Below are positions 45,271 to 54,539 of a DNA stretch of 64,000 bases, piece after piece. The stretch comes from Cutibacterium namnetense (GTDB lineage: Bacteria > Actinomycetota > Actinomycetes > Propionibacteriales > Propionibacteriaceae). Numbering within the stretch: position 1 is the stretch's first letter; each line of letters starts with the position of its first letter. The notes below the pieces were generated by a model. It saw only the letters and a list, made by a program, of their open reading frames with translations, searched no databases and had not been told where the DNA came from. A program made the position numbers and the translations under genes. The DNA is taken from the NCBI RefSeq assembly GCF_001642025.1, contig NZ_LWHO01000005.1:1-64000 (forward strand). Direction: 5' to 3'.

Positions 45271-47940
45271 GTGAAACGGTTCGCATCGCTCCTTGCCGCC
45301 CTGCTGACGTTCCTGATGATCAACCCGTCATCGACGAACGCGGCAGCGCCGGATCATGAGCACCTGCACAACGGCCATGTCGACGCCACCCACACCGAGT
45401 GGGATCAGGCGACCGACGGGCCCACCACTCAAGCACTCGGGGATAGCAATGCCACCGACGTTCGCCCCTCGCCGGACCCCGCCAATAGCACCAGCACCGT
45501 GCTCGACCACGGTCACGCCGATGTCTTCCGAGTAGGATCGGCCCCCGATGGCGGCATCGACCTCAAACTCAAAGAAGACGTCACCGGCGATGGGGTGCTC
45601 CACACCCCCGAAAACGTCCTCCTCAAAATCAAAGATTCCGCTCTCACTGATATCCCTGCCAACTTTCCTGGCGCTCCTCAGGGATATGTCCTACCGCTGA
45701 CGCAGAACCCGGATGTGCTCTGGCCAGGTTGGGAGACCTTCGACGTCAAACGCAACGGCTTCGATTCGGTCAACATCACGGTAAGCAACGTCAAGGGCCC
45801 CGGCAAGGTGCACCTGTTCTCCCAAGACTCCTTTGGCGAAGTTAAGCCTCTGCTTGACGGCAACACGACCGAACTACCCGGCACCATCACCGTCGCTCAG
45901 CCCTCCCATGTGCACGCCAACTGGGTGTTTGGCAAGACCGGCATTTACACCATGACCGTCCAGGCCACAGCACACAAGTCCGGCAAGAAGTTCCAGACCA
46001 AACCGCACACCTACACCTGGGTGGTCGGCGATACGACTGCCCTCCCTGAGCCGTGGGGACAGCCAACTCCACCACCGACGCCCACGTCAGCCCCAACAAC
46101 TCCAAGCGTCGCCCCAACTCCGTCGCTTTCCCCCGTGCCCCGGCCGACGCCGAGCACCACCGCACCCAAGGCCTCGGTCACACCGACAGCAACCCCCAAG
46201 CCGGCCCCAACGCAGGAGCAAACCCGGCCCCGGAAGCAGACCCGTAAACCCGTTGTGAAGCCGAGAGCCAGCACAACGCCCTGCGCTAAAAAGCTGGTCC
46301 TCGACCACGGTCACTCCGACGTCTTCCGCGTCGGATCGGCTGCCAAGAATGGCCTCGATCTCAAGATCAAGGAAGACGTGACCGGCGAGGGGGTGCTCCA
46401 TACCCCGGAAAGCGTGCTGCTGGCCGTTAAGGACTCTGCCCTAACGACCATCCCGAAGGGATACCCTGGCGCCCCCAAGGGTTACCTGCTGCCCATGACG
46501 CAGAACCAGAATCTGCTGTGGCCGGGCTGGGAGACCTTCGACGTCAAACGCAACGACTTTAATGAGGTCAAGGTCAACATCCGTACCGTCAAGGGCCCAG
46601 GCAAGGTACACCTGTTCTCGCAGAGCTCCTTCGGTAACGTCCAAGCTCTGCTCGACGGTGGTTCAACCACCCTGCCGGGCACTATCACCGTCAAGCAGCC
46701 GTCCCATGTGCATGCCAACTGGGTGTTCACCCAGCCCGGTCGTTACCAGATGACGGTTGATGCCACCGCCATCCGTAATGGCACGACCGTCAGCACTGGA
46801 GCCCACACCTACACCTGGGTCGTTGGTTCCCAGGCCATCACCGCTGCCAAGAGCTGCCCGACCGGTACCGTCGCCGGCACCCCGGCCCGCGGTAACGCTG
46901 ACAACCCGGCCCGGGGCAAAGGCAGCAGCAGAGGTGGTTCCGACAGAGCCTTCGATGACCTTGGCATGGCCAACAGCCCCCGCAACAGCTCGAACAGACC
47001 GACCGGGGTGACAAGCGCCAGCGGCCCTTCCGTCAAGAAGGAAATCTGCCGCCCGGTGAAGATCGCGAACAAGGTAGCCGCAGCGAAAAAGACCGCTGCT
47101 CAGCCTGCTGGCCGGTCGGCATCCATCGCCACTGAGGGCCACTTCGACTGGGGCGTCCAATTGCAGTCCGGCAAGCTCATCTCAGCCGTTAAAGACGACC
47201 GCTCCGCCCCGGCGAAGTGGGTCGATCCATCGAGCATCGTGATGGCTGTTGGCGATAAAGCCAATACCACCGCCCCTGCCGGCATGGACTTCATTGCCAA
47301 GGGCGGCACCAAGGTATGGCTCATCGGTGCCACCCAGGTAGCCGGCGTGCCGTGGCTAGGCGTCAATACAATGCACGAATCCATCATCAACGGAACCACC
47401 GGCCCGGTTCACATGCACCTGGACAAGGTCAGTGGCCCTGGCAAGCTAGCCGTGTTTATGTCCGGCACCTTCGGTGGCGGCGTGGGACAGCGAGTTTTCG
47501 ATAACGTCGGCGGACCCACCAGTTACACCATCCCGGCGAACACCCACGCCCATCCGAACTGGGTGTTCACCGCCCCCGGACACTACGCCGTGACTGTCAC
47601 TCAGTCGGCCACAACCAAGGACGGCAAGAAGGTCAGCGCCACTGGCACCCTCCACTTCGCGGTAGGCATTGATGCCGCGTCGGTGGCGGCTTCCCTGGGC
47701 AAGGTGCCGGCCGCGGCCGGCACCGACGGGAATACCGATCCGGGCTACACCATCGTGGGCCGTACCCCTGATGGCAAGCCGTGTGATCTCAAAGCGACCG
47801 GCCTGCCAGGCTCCGGCGAAAACGGCGAGTCCGGTGACACCGGTATCGCCTCCCAGACCAACCAGGGTCTGGTGGTCGGAGCCTTCGCGGTTCTTGGCTT
47901 AGCCGGCGCTCTCCTCGTGGCGAGGAGACGACGCGGGTGA
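45271..47940 (+). CDS. Wall-spanning surface protein with three anchored-repeat domains
   Basis: About 889 residues, matching the 'ABC transporter-associated repeat protein' type (TIGR03773 with TIGR03769 repeats). After a Sec signal (MKRFASLLAAL to STNA), repeat domains lie near residues 77-253, 343-520 and 623-800. Each begins with His-rich GHxD and ends with H-x-H-x-N-W-V-F then a beta strand before VVG/AVG. A Pro/Thr/Lys linker (254-342) and a Lys/Arg-rich linker separate them. LPGSG and a C-terminal hydrophobic helix with RRRRG anchor it. The conserved His suggest metal binding (inference). The GTG at 45271 has GGAGG at good spacing; ATG at 45259 is possible. GTGA overlap with the next gene. 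Confidence 0.85.
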   Translation: MKRFASLLAALLTFLMINPSSTNAAAPDHEHLHNGHVDATHTEWDQATDGPTTQALGDSNATDVRPSPDPANSTSTVLDHGHADVFRVGSAPDGGIDLKLKEDVTGDGVLHTPENVLLKIKDSALTDIPANFPGAPQGYVLPLTQNPDVLWPGWETFDVKRNGFDSVNITVSNVKGPGKVHLFSQDSFGEVKPLLDGNTTELPGTITVAQPSHVHANWVFGKTGIYTMTVQATAHKSGKKFQTKPHTYTWVVGDTTALPEPWGQPTPPPTPTSAPTTPSVAPTPSLSPVPRPTPSTTAPKASVTPTATPKPAPTQEQTRPRKQTRKPVVKPRASTTPCAKKLVLDHGHSDVFRVGSAAKNGLDLKIKEDVTGEGVLHTPESVLLAVKDSALTTIPKGYPGAPKGYLLPMTQNQNLLWPGWETFDVKRNDFNEVKVNIRTVKGPGKVHLFSQSSFGNVQALLDGGSTTLPGTITVKQPSHVHANWVFTQPGRYQMTVDATAIRNGTTVSTGAHTYTWVVGSQAITAAKSCPTGTVAGTPARGNADNPARGKGSSRGGSDRAFDDLGMANSPRNSSNRPTGVTSASGPSVKKEICRPVKIANKVAAAKKTAAQPAGRSASIATEGHFDWGVQLQSGKLISAVKDDRSAPAKWVDPSSIVMAVGDKANTTAPAGMDFIAKGGTKVWLIGATQVAGVPWLGVNTMHESIINGTTGPVHMHLDKVSGPGKLAVFMSGTFGGGVGQRVFDNVGGPTSYTIPANTHAHPNWVFTAPGHYAVTVTQSATTKDGKKVSATGTLHFAVGIDAASVAASLGKVPAAAGTDGNTDPGYTIVGRTPDGKPCDLKATGLPGSGENGESGDTGIASQTNQGLVVGAFAVLGLAGALLVARRRRG

Positions 47941-49460
47941 AAAAACGCCTGTTATGCGTCGTGGCCGCACTGAGTCTGCTGGCTGGGTGCGGCCACGTTC
48001 CTGCTTCCCGTGACAGGCTTTCCGTGGTGACGACTACGCCTATCCTCGCCGATTTGACCCGTCAGGTCGCCGGTGATCGTGCCACCGTCACCTCCATGGT
48101 GCCTTCCGGGGCAGACCCCCACACTTATGAGCCGTCGCTGCGTGACGTCCGGACCGTCGTGTATTCGAAGGTCGCGCTGTCGAACTACCTCATGCTCGAG
48201 CCTCATTCGGTCATCAAGACCATCGACGCTTCCCTACCCGCTGGGTCCATCAATGTCTCCCTAGCCGAGGAGGCCCAAAAGTACGGCGCACAGGTGATCC
48301 CGCTGGTTGAAAATGCCAACCTGGACACCGTGTGGCTAGGGCTGCGCATCATTGGCAAGGGTGCCGCACGGGGAGCCGACCGTTCCTCCTCGGTCCACCT
48401 TCAGCTGAAGTCGGTTGAAGGACCAGGGGACCTCACCGCCTATATCACTGGAACCTTTGGTCGACCTCAGATCTACTACTCGACGACTGACGGCATCGAC
48501 GAGCGTGACGACGTAGAGCTTCCTACCGACGCCCACACCCACATGTCGTGGGCCTTCAGCAAACCTGGGGTGTACAAAGCGGTGTTCGCGGCCACCTTAT
48601 CGACTCCCAAGGGCAACACGTCGATTGGCACGCAAACCCTGACGATCGCCGTCGGGGCCGATCCGCGAACTAACCCTGAACTCGCCGATCGAACTGTTGT
48701 CGACAAGGGACATGCAGACTTCTGCGCCGACATTGACGAGGCAACGATGACCATCCTGTCCGACCCGACCGGCGGCGGCGTACGCACCCAGAAGCGTCTG
48801 AACCCCGACAAGTCAGTCGTGTGGGTACCCCCGAAAGCCCTCACCGAGATACCGCCGTCACCGGCTTTCCGTTTTCTGGGGCATCCTGGGTCCTCAATCC
48901 ACCAGCTACCTCAGGCTGTTCTCGGCGTCCACGTTCACGGTGAGATCGACCCCCACCTGTGGATGAGCATCAAGAACACCAAGGCCTATGTGCAGGTCAT
49001 CCGTGACTCCCTTATAAAGGCTGATCCTCAAGGGGCGCAGACCTATCGCGAGAACACTACAAAATACCTGGCCAGGCTCGAAGAGACTTCGCACTACGTC
49101 GACCGCAAGATCGCAAGTATTCCGAGGGGACGGCGCCAGCTCATTACCAGTCATGACGCCTACGGTTACCTTGCTCAGGCTCACGGTATGCACATCGCTG
49201 GGTTCGTCACTGCCAACCCTGGCGTGGAACCGTCCATGGCCCAGCGACGCAAACTCAACCAGACCATCGCTGACCTCAAGGTGCCGGCGGTGTTTCTGGA
49301 GCCCAACGTGCTGCGTGGTTCCTCAGTACTAGCCGCGATCGCCGCAGACAACGGTGTCAAGGTGTGCCCCATCTATGGCGACACCTTCGACGACCACGTC
49401 ACCAACTACATCGACCTCATGAGATTCGACGCCGACTCCCTAGCCAAGTGCTTGGGATGA
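47937..49460 (+). CDS. Zinc/manganese-type ABC substrate-binding lipoprotein with an inserted repeat domain
   Basis: A 507-residue cluster A-I metal-binding protein (TIGR03772 type). The lipobox is LLAGC near residue 19. The N-lobe (about 20-118) ends before an insertion of about 210 residues; the ZnuA fold resumes near 329 with GEIDPHLWMS, then SHDAYGYLAQ and YGDTFDDH. Together with ADPHTYEPS near 62, these supply the usual three His and an Asp. The insertion sits where other ZnuA proteins have their His-rich loop and is built from surface-repeat halves in swapped order. It overlaps the upstream gene by GTGA. Zinc is favoured over manganese because of the promoter site. Confidence 0.88.
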   Translation: MKKRLLCVVAALSLLAGCGHVPASRDRLSVVTTTPILADLTRQVAGDRATVTSMVPSGADPHTYEPSLRDVRTVVYSKVALSNYLMLEPHSVIKTIDASLPAGSINVSLAEEAQKYGAQVIPLVENANLDTVWLGLRIIGKGAARGADRSSSVHLQLKSVEGPGDLTAYITGTFGRPQIYYSTTDGIDERDDVELPTDAHTHMSWAFSKPGVYKAVFAATLSTPKGNTSIGTQTLTIAVGADPRTNPELADRTVVDKGHADFCADIDEATMTILSDPTGGGVRTQKRLNPDKSVVWVPPKALTEIPPSPAFRFLGHPGSSIHQLPQAVLGVHVHGEIDPHLWMSIKNTKAYVQVIRDSLIKADPQGAQTYRENTTKYLARLEETSHYVDRKIASIPRGRRQLITSHDAYGYLAQAHGMHIAGFVTANPGVEPSMAQRRKLNQTIADLKVPAVFLEPNVLRGSSVLAAIAADNGVKVCPIYGDTFDDHVTNYIDLMRFDADSLAKCLG

Positions 49461-49480
49461 GGCCCACTGTGGAGGTACCC

Positions 49481-50509
49481 ATGATCAACCGTCCGCTGGC
49501 AGGCGTGTCTGCCATGCTCATTGCGCTCACCACTAGCTTCGCCTTGGTCCAGCCGGCCCAGGCGTCCCCCACTCCTGCGCCCGACCCAGCCCTCAAGCAG
49601 ACCGTCACTGATAATGAGAAGGTGGCGAAAGGCCCGGCTGAGATCAAGCGCGGCCACGTCGACGTCGGCCCCCGCATCGTTGCCGGAAGATTCTCCCTGA
49701 TGGCCCGTGATGACACTGCAAACCCGCCAGTCTGGCGCAGCACTGACGAAGCTGTGCTGCGCGTCGCTGACGCTTCGCGCGTCGACGTGCCCAACGACGA
49801 CAGCTATTCCTTCTTGGGCACTGTGCGCGGGAAGAAGGCTTACGTCATTCCCCAGACCCAAGATCAGAAGGTCGTGTGGCTGGGCTGGAATACCCAGGCC
49901 CCTGAGATCGTCCAAAATTTCCGACGCGGAGCCGATCTCGTCTTCACGGGGCATGAGGGCCCAGGACAAGCCCACATGTTCATTGAGAACGGTTTTGACT
50001 CCCCGATGCCGCTGTACGACTCCACCAAGTCCGGCGAGCAGCTAGTTCACATGGAGGCCAACACTCATGTCCACGCTAACTGGGTGTTCTCTGATCCCGG
50101 TGCGCAGACCATCTCCGTCGATGTTCGCGGTACCGATGGCAAAGGGACTAAGCACTCTTACTCGACGAAGTTGAGGTTCGTTGTCGGCGACAAGGGATCC
50201 GCGAACGAAGCCCGCGCCATAGGGTCTTCACCATCAGCCGCTACATCTGTTGCTCCACCAGCTTCGTCGAGGGCCGCGGCCACTGAGATATCCTCCCCAG
50301 CTTCAACCGCGACTGCGAATTCCTCCGACGACTCCGACGATGACACCCCATGGGGACCTGCAATCGTTGCCGGAGTCGTCATCATTGGCATTATCGTCAC
50401 CGCTTTGGTGGGACGCTCCAGGTCAAAGAAAATGCGCGACGAAGTATGGAATGAGGAAGGCACCGGCGCAAGCGAAACCAACAAGGATTCCGGAGACGAG
50501 CCCAGATGA
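49481..50509 (+). CDS. Membrane-anchored surface protein with one anchored-repeat domain
   Basis: About 342 residues. A Sec signal ends near QPAQA-SP (residue 27). One repeat domain follows (about 50-235), with GHVDVG at its start, VVWLGWNT in the middle and THVHANWVF near its end. A Ser/Ala/Thr linker, a hydrophobic helix near 290-310 and a basic cytoplasmic tail complete it. GGAGGT precedes the ATG at 49481; the longer frame runs back into the previous gene. Its stop overlaps the ATPase start (ATGA). Probably a membrane-proximal partner of the larger wall protein. Confidence 0.83.
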   Translation: MINRPLAGVSAMLIALTTSFALVQPAQASPTPAPDPALKQTVTDNEKVAKGPAEIKRGHVDVGPRIVAGRFSLMARDDTANPPVWRSTDEAVLRVADASRVDVPNDDSYSFLGTVRGKKAYVIPQTQDQKVVWLGWNTQAPEIVQNFRRGADLVFTGHEGPGQAHMFIENGFDSPMPLYDSTKSGEQLVHMEANTHVHANWVFSDPGAQTISVDVRGTDGKGTKHSYSTKLRFVVGDKGSANEARAIGSSPSAATSVAPPASSRAAATEISSPASTATANSSDDSDDDTPWGPAIVAGVVIIGIIVTALVGRSRSKKMRDEVWNEEGTGASETNKDSGDEPR

Positions 50510-51264
50510 ATGACCTCGGATCCATCAAGATCTCTGACGTAGCCGTCAACTTTGGCGGGCTGCAGGTGCTCCACGATGTCAATATGTCGGCCGCCAAGGG
50601 CGACCTGCTAGCTCTACTCGGCCCCAACGGCGCTGGCAAGACCACTATCCTGCGCACCATGCTCGGCCTGGTGAAGCCAGCCAAGGGCACTGTTGAGGTC
50701 GCTGGCGCGTCTCCTGGTAAGGGATGGCGCCACATTGGCTACGTTCCGCAGCGCCACGAGTTTGCGTGGGATTTTCCGATCAGCGTCGCTGACGTCGTCA
50801 TGAGCGGACGTACTCGCCACATCGGGTGGCTTCGTCGCCCTAGCAAGGACGACCACATCGCAGTGCGTGACGCCCTAAGAACTGCTGGAATGGCTGAGCT
50901 GGCTAACCGTACTGTTGGGGAATTATCGGGGGGTCAGCGTCAGCGCGTGCTCATCGCTCGCGCCCTGGCCACCCGTCCGTCGGTGCTACTCCTTGACGAG
51001 CCTTTCACCGGCGTCGATATGCCCACCCAGGAGCAGCTCACCGAGCTATTCATCAAGTTGTCGGAGGCTGGGACGACCCTCGTCATGACGACCCATGACC
51101 TGGCCCAGGCGATGGCCACGGCCGACCGGGTGTGCCTAGTTAACCGGACTGTCATCGCTGACTCGACCCCCCAACAGCTGCGCGACCCGGCCATGTGGAT
51201 GCAGGCCTTCGGGGTCTCCGGCTCGTCGCCCCTGTTGAGGATCGTCGGCGCAAACGCCGCCTGA
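50506..51264 (+). CDS. Metal ABC transporter ATP-binding protein (anchored-repeat type)
   Basis: A 252-residue ZnuC-like ATPase. Walker A is GPNGAGKTT, Q-loop GYVPQRHEFAWDFP, signature LSGGQRQRVLIARAL, Walker B VLLLDEPFTGVD and H-loop TTHDLAQAM. It starts inside the stop of the repeat protein gene and is followed 12 bases later by the permease. It belongs to the TIGR03771-type set. Confidence 0.93.
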   Translation: MNDLGSIKISDVAVNFGGLQVLHDVNMSAAKGDLLALLGPNGAGKTTILRTMLGLVKPAKGTVEVAGASPGKGWRHIGYVPQRHEFAWDFPISVADVVMSGRTRHIGWLRRPSKDDHIAVRDALRTAGMAELANRTVGELSGGQRQRVLIARALATRPSVLLLDEPFTGVDMPTQEQLTELFIKLSEAGTTLVMTTHDLAQAMATADRVCLVNRTVIADSTPQQLRDPAMWMQAFGVSGSSPLLRIVGANAA

Positions 51265-51276
51265 ACGAAGGTAATC

Positions 51277-52134
51277 ATGCTTTCCCCTCTCGACTTCTTA
51301 TCTGACCTCACCAATCCCCTGCTGAGCTTCCTGCCAAAGGCGCTACTCGTCGCCGTGGTGTGCTCAGTAGTTGCCGGGGTCATTGGTTCGCACGTCGTCC
51401 TGCGCGGGATGGCATTCATCGGTGACGCCGTCGCCCACTCGGTGTTTCCCGGGTTGGCGGTGGCCTTCCTCATGCAAGGGTCGCTGCTGCTGGGCGGGTC
51501 CATCGCCGGGTTGACCACCGCGATCCTCGTGGCGATCGTTTCGCAGAATCGGCGCCTCAAAGAGGACTCGGTCATCGGCATCCTCTTCGCCGGGGCCTTC
51601 GCGCTGGGCATTCTCATCATCTCGCGGGCACCGGGGTATTCGGGGTCGCTGCAACAGTTCCTCTTCGGGTCGATCACCGGCATCACCAACGACGACATCG
51701 CCATCGTGTGTGTCACCGGGGCCCTAGTCCTTGCACTGGAACGGGCCGTCCACAAAGAGTTTGTTGCCGTCGGGCTCGACCGTGAGACAGCTAGGGCCTC
51801 AAACCTGCCGGTGTTCGCCCTGGACCTGCTGCTCTACGTCCTGGTGACGATGACTGTCGTCATCTCGGTGCAGGTCATCGGCAACGTCCTGGTACTGGCT
51901 CTGCTGGTGACGCCGGCTGCCACCGTCCGGCTACTCACCGACCGGCTAGGGCGGATGATGGTCCTGGCGCCAGTCATCGGTGGGCTGAGCGCCCTGGTGG
52001 GCCTGTACCTGTCGTGGTCGATCGATCTTCCGGCCGGTGGGACGATCGTCCTCGTGGCAACCACGGTGTTCCTAGCGTGCTGGCTGGTCGCCCCGCGCGG
52101 GTTGCTGGGGGCAGCGCGACGTCGGGCGGCATAG
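51277..52134 (+). CDS. Metal ABC transporter permease (anchored-repeat type)
   Basis: A 285-residue ABC-3 family permease with about eight hydrophobic helices. Family markers are HVVLRGMAFIGDAVAHSVFPG near residue 45 and VIGNVLVLALLVTPAATVRLL near 205. With the ATPase and the lipoprotein it makes a complete ZnuABC-like importer. It is the last gene of the operon (TIGR03770-type set). Confidence 0.92.
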   Translation: MLSPLDFLSDLTNPLLSFLPKALLVAVVCSVVAGVIGSHVVLRGMAFIGDAVAHSVFPGLAVAFLMQGSLLLGGSIAGLTTAILVAIVSQNRRLKEDSVIGILFAGAFALGILIISRAPGYSGSLQQFLFGSITGITNDDIAIVCVTGALVLALERAVHKEFVAVGLDRETARASNLPVFALDLLLYVLVTMTVVISVQVIGNVLVLALLVTPAATVRLLTDRLGRMMVLAPVIGGLSALVGLYLSWSIDLPAGGTIVLVATTVFLACWLVAPRGLLGAARRRAA

Positions 52135-52355
52135 GGGGTCCTGCAGCGCACCCAACTCGACACGGAGAAGACATCTCAAGGACGGCCCCGTTCGCGCCTA
52201 AGGTATAGCGCTCACAACAGCCACGGGGTCATGACATATGATCCGTCAGCATCTGGCAAGGCCAGCGATTCAGCAACTGGAGCGGCCGTCTTCGATGTCA
52301 TGGCCCGACACATCTTCTAAAACATCAGGTCGATCGACTCGCAAGTCGCAGACCC

Positions 52356-53201
52356 TCAGTAGAGAAGCGTCGCCATCGTCCCGATCCGCTCGAACCCGAC
52401 TCTCCGGTAGGTGCGCAAGGCGCGGGTATTGAAGTCGTTGACGTACAGCGAGACGACGTCGTGATCGCGCCGGGCCAGCTCGACGACGGCAGCCATCGCC
52501 GGGGCGGCCAGCCCGCGTCCACGCCAGGCTGGATCCATCCACACTCCCTGAACTTGGCAAACATTCCCCCATGTGACGGCGACGTCGGACTTCCAGCGCA
52601 CGACGCCGTCCGCAACGATGCCGAGGCCACGCCCCTGCCGTACGAGTTCGAGCATGTGACGTCGATACCCACCCCCGGAGTCCAGCGGGCTGACGCCAAC
52701 TTCCTCGGTGTACATGACGACGGCGGCCCGGAAATAGGGCTCAAAGTCTCGCTCATCGATCCGGGTCACCCGAGGGTCCGGAGCCACCCGAGGCTGGCCC
52801 GACATCGCCAGCAGAGGTTGGCAGGAGCGCACCTCACGAGGCCTTCCCCAGGTGTCCGGACTGATCCGGGCCAGCCGCTCATACAGCGCCAGGACGGCCA
52901 CATCCGTGCCCATGATCGACGAGGATCGCCGCCAACGTCCAACCTTCGACGCCAATGCGTCGACGACGGCGTCGTCACGACCGTCGTCGATCACCGGCAC
53001 GAGATTGGCCCCAACGTGAACGAGCCCGACGAGTTCGCCGCCTCGGAAGACGCCGTGAACCGGGCAGCCCAGACGGTCACTGTCCAGCCCGCCCTGACGG
53101 ATCCTCGACAACAGGAAGAGATTGGCGACGGGGGCACGCGAGAGGAACTCGATGGTCTGGCCCAGGTCAGCGTCGTCGAGCTGCCTGACGCGGATCCTCA
53201 C
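52356..53201 (-). CDS. GNAT-family N-acetyltransferase
   Basis: A 281-residue protein with a DUF4081-like N-terminal half and a C-terminal GNAT domain. The acetyl-CoA loop is VWMDPAWRGRGLAAPAM near residue 225, followed by VSLYVNDFNTRALRTYRRVGFE, given here as spanning about 250-271. The GTG at 53201 lies one base after the ispG stop; the longer frame overlaps ispG and looks foreign. Co-transcription with ispG is likely, as in many actinobacteria. Acceptor unknown. Confidence 0.85.
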   Translation of the reverse strand: MRIRVRQLDDADLGQTIEFLSRAPVANLFLLSRIRQGGLDSDRLGCPVHGVFRGGELVGLVHVGANLVPVIDDGRDDAVVDALASKVGRWRRSSSIMGTDVAVLALYERLARISPDTWGRPREVRSCQPLLAMSGQPRVAPDPRVTRIDERDFEPYFRAAVVMYTEEVGVSPLDSGGGYRRHMLELVRQGRGLGIVADGVVRWKSDVAVTWGNVCQVQGVWMDPAWRGRGLAAPAMAAVVELARRDHDVVSLYVNDFNTRALRTYRRVGFERIGTMATLLY

Positions 53202-53202
53202 C

Positions 53203-54345
53203 TCAGGAAACCGTGACCTCGACGGCCCCGGTGGTGTCCATCTCGTCGGACATTCGGTTGGCTTCTTGAACGAGCACCTGGACGATCTCGTTCTCCGGAA
53301 CGGTACGGATGACCTCGCCGTGCTTAAAGATCTTGCCCTTTCCATTACCGGCAGCCACGCCTAGATCAGCCTCGCGGCCCTCCCCAAGCCCGTTGACGAC
53401 GCAGCCCATGACGGCGACGCGCAACGGGGCGTCTATCCCTTCGAGGGCATCGGTTACGTCATTAGCCAGCGAAAGAACGTCCACCTGGCAACGTCCGCAC
53501 GACGGGCAGGAGACAATCTCCAGACCTCGAGGACGCAGGTTGACAGACTCTAGAATCTTGATACCAACCTTGACCTCCTCGACCGGATCAGCCGACAGGG
53601 ATACGCGGATGGTGTCGCCGATACCCTCGGCAAGGAGGTGCCCGAAGGCCACCGCCGACTTGATAGTGCCTTGAAAAGCCGGACCAGCCTCAGTAACGCC
53701 CAGGTGAAGGGGATAATCGCACTTGGCGGCCAGCTGTTCGTAGGCACGGATCATGACGACCGGATCATGGTGTTTCACCGAGATTTTGAAATCCCGGAAC
53801 CCATACTGCTCGAAGAGGCTGGCCTCCCACAGCGCCGACTCCACCATGGCCTCGGCGGTCGGGGCTCCGTACTTGTCGAGCAGACGCTTGTCGAGAGAGC
53901 CAGCATTCACGCCGATGCGGATGCTCGTGCCGTGCTCGGTGGCAGCCTTGCAGATCGATTCAATCTGGTCGTCGAACTTGCGGATATTGCCGGGGTTGAC
54001 ACGCACCGCGCCACAACCGGCCTCAATCGCTTGGAAGACATACTTCGGCTGGAAGTGGATGTCGGCGATCACCGGGATCTGGGACTGTTGGGCGATGATC
54101 GGTAACGCCTCGGCGTCCTTATCGGTTGGGCATGCGACGCGCACGATGTCACAACCTGCAGCGGTCAAGGCGGCGATCTGCTGCAGGGTGGCACCAACGT
54201 CGTGGGTTTTGGTGGTTGTCATGGACTGCACTGAGATGGGTGCGTCACCACCGACGAGCACATCTCCCACCTTGATCTGGTGCGTCTTGCGACGTGGCGC
54301 CAGGGTCGGAACGGGAGGGGTAGGCATACCCAGGTTCACGGTCAT
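53203..54345 (-). CDS. ispG: 4-hydroxy-3-methylbut-2-en-1-yl diphosphate synthase (ferredoxin/flavodoxin)
   Basis: A 380-residue [4Fe-4S] enzyme of the non-mevalonate isoprenoid pathway. It has a TIM-barrel N-terminal domain ([32 protein letters not shown]) and cluster ligands in [11 protein letters not shown] and [11 protein letters not shown]. The ATG at 54345 follows AGGAGTGA at good spacing; the longer frame adds 55 unrelated residues. dxr of the same pathway lies nearby at 56701, with rseP and tenA between. Confidence 0.96.
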   Translation of the reverse strand: MTVNLGMPTPPVPTLAPRRKTHQIKVGDVLVGGDAPISVQSMTTTKTHDVGATLQQIAALTAAGCDIVRVACPTDKDAEALPIIAQQSQIPVIADIHFQPKYVFQAIEAGCGAVRVNPGNIRKFDDQIESICKAATEHGTSIRIGVNAGSLDKRLLDKYGAPTAEAMVESALWEASLFEQYGFRDFKISVKHHDPVVMIRAYEQLAAKCDYPLHLGVTEAGPAFQGTIKSAVAFGHLLAEGIGDTIRVSLSADPVEEVKVGIKILESVNLRPRGLEIVSCPSCGRCQVDVLSLANDVTDALEGIDAPLRVAVMGCVVNGLGEGREADLGVAAGNGKGKIFKHGEVIRTVPENEIVQVLVQEANRMSDEMDTTGAVEVTVS

Positions 54346-54387
54346 TGACGTGTCACTCCTGAAATCGCGGATTCTCGTCTCCATTGT

Positions 54388-54413
54388 GTCACCACCGTCG
54401 CCGCCGTGGTGAC
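54388..54413. other. Inverted repeat upstream of ispG
   Basis: GTCACCAC and GTGGTGAC, a perfect 8-bp pair, flank a ten-base centre about 45 bases before the ispG start. It could be an operator or a hairpin in the leader. Confidence 0.4.
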
Positions 54414-54539
54414 GCTGACAGCGAGCACTCCCATCGTCGACCCGGTCGTCGGGCCCGTCAGTTACGGCGCTGAGCTGGGCGGCGAGGACCCTCCAGACCA
54501 CGCCAGGCACCCTTGAGCATTCTCCTTTGACGAATTTGT

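Noticed and set aside
54458-54520. A 20-codon minus-strand frame after an AGGAG sequence upstream of ispG
   Set aside because: The spacing between AGGAG and its ATG is too short and the peptide is Arg/Pro-rich with no membrane or signal features.
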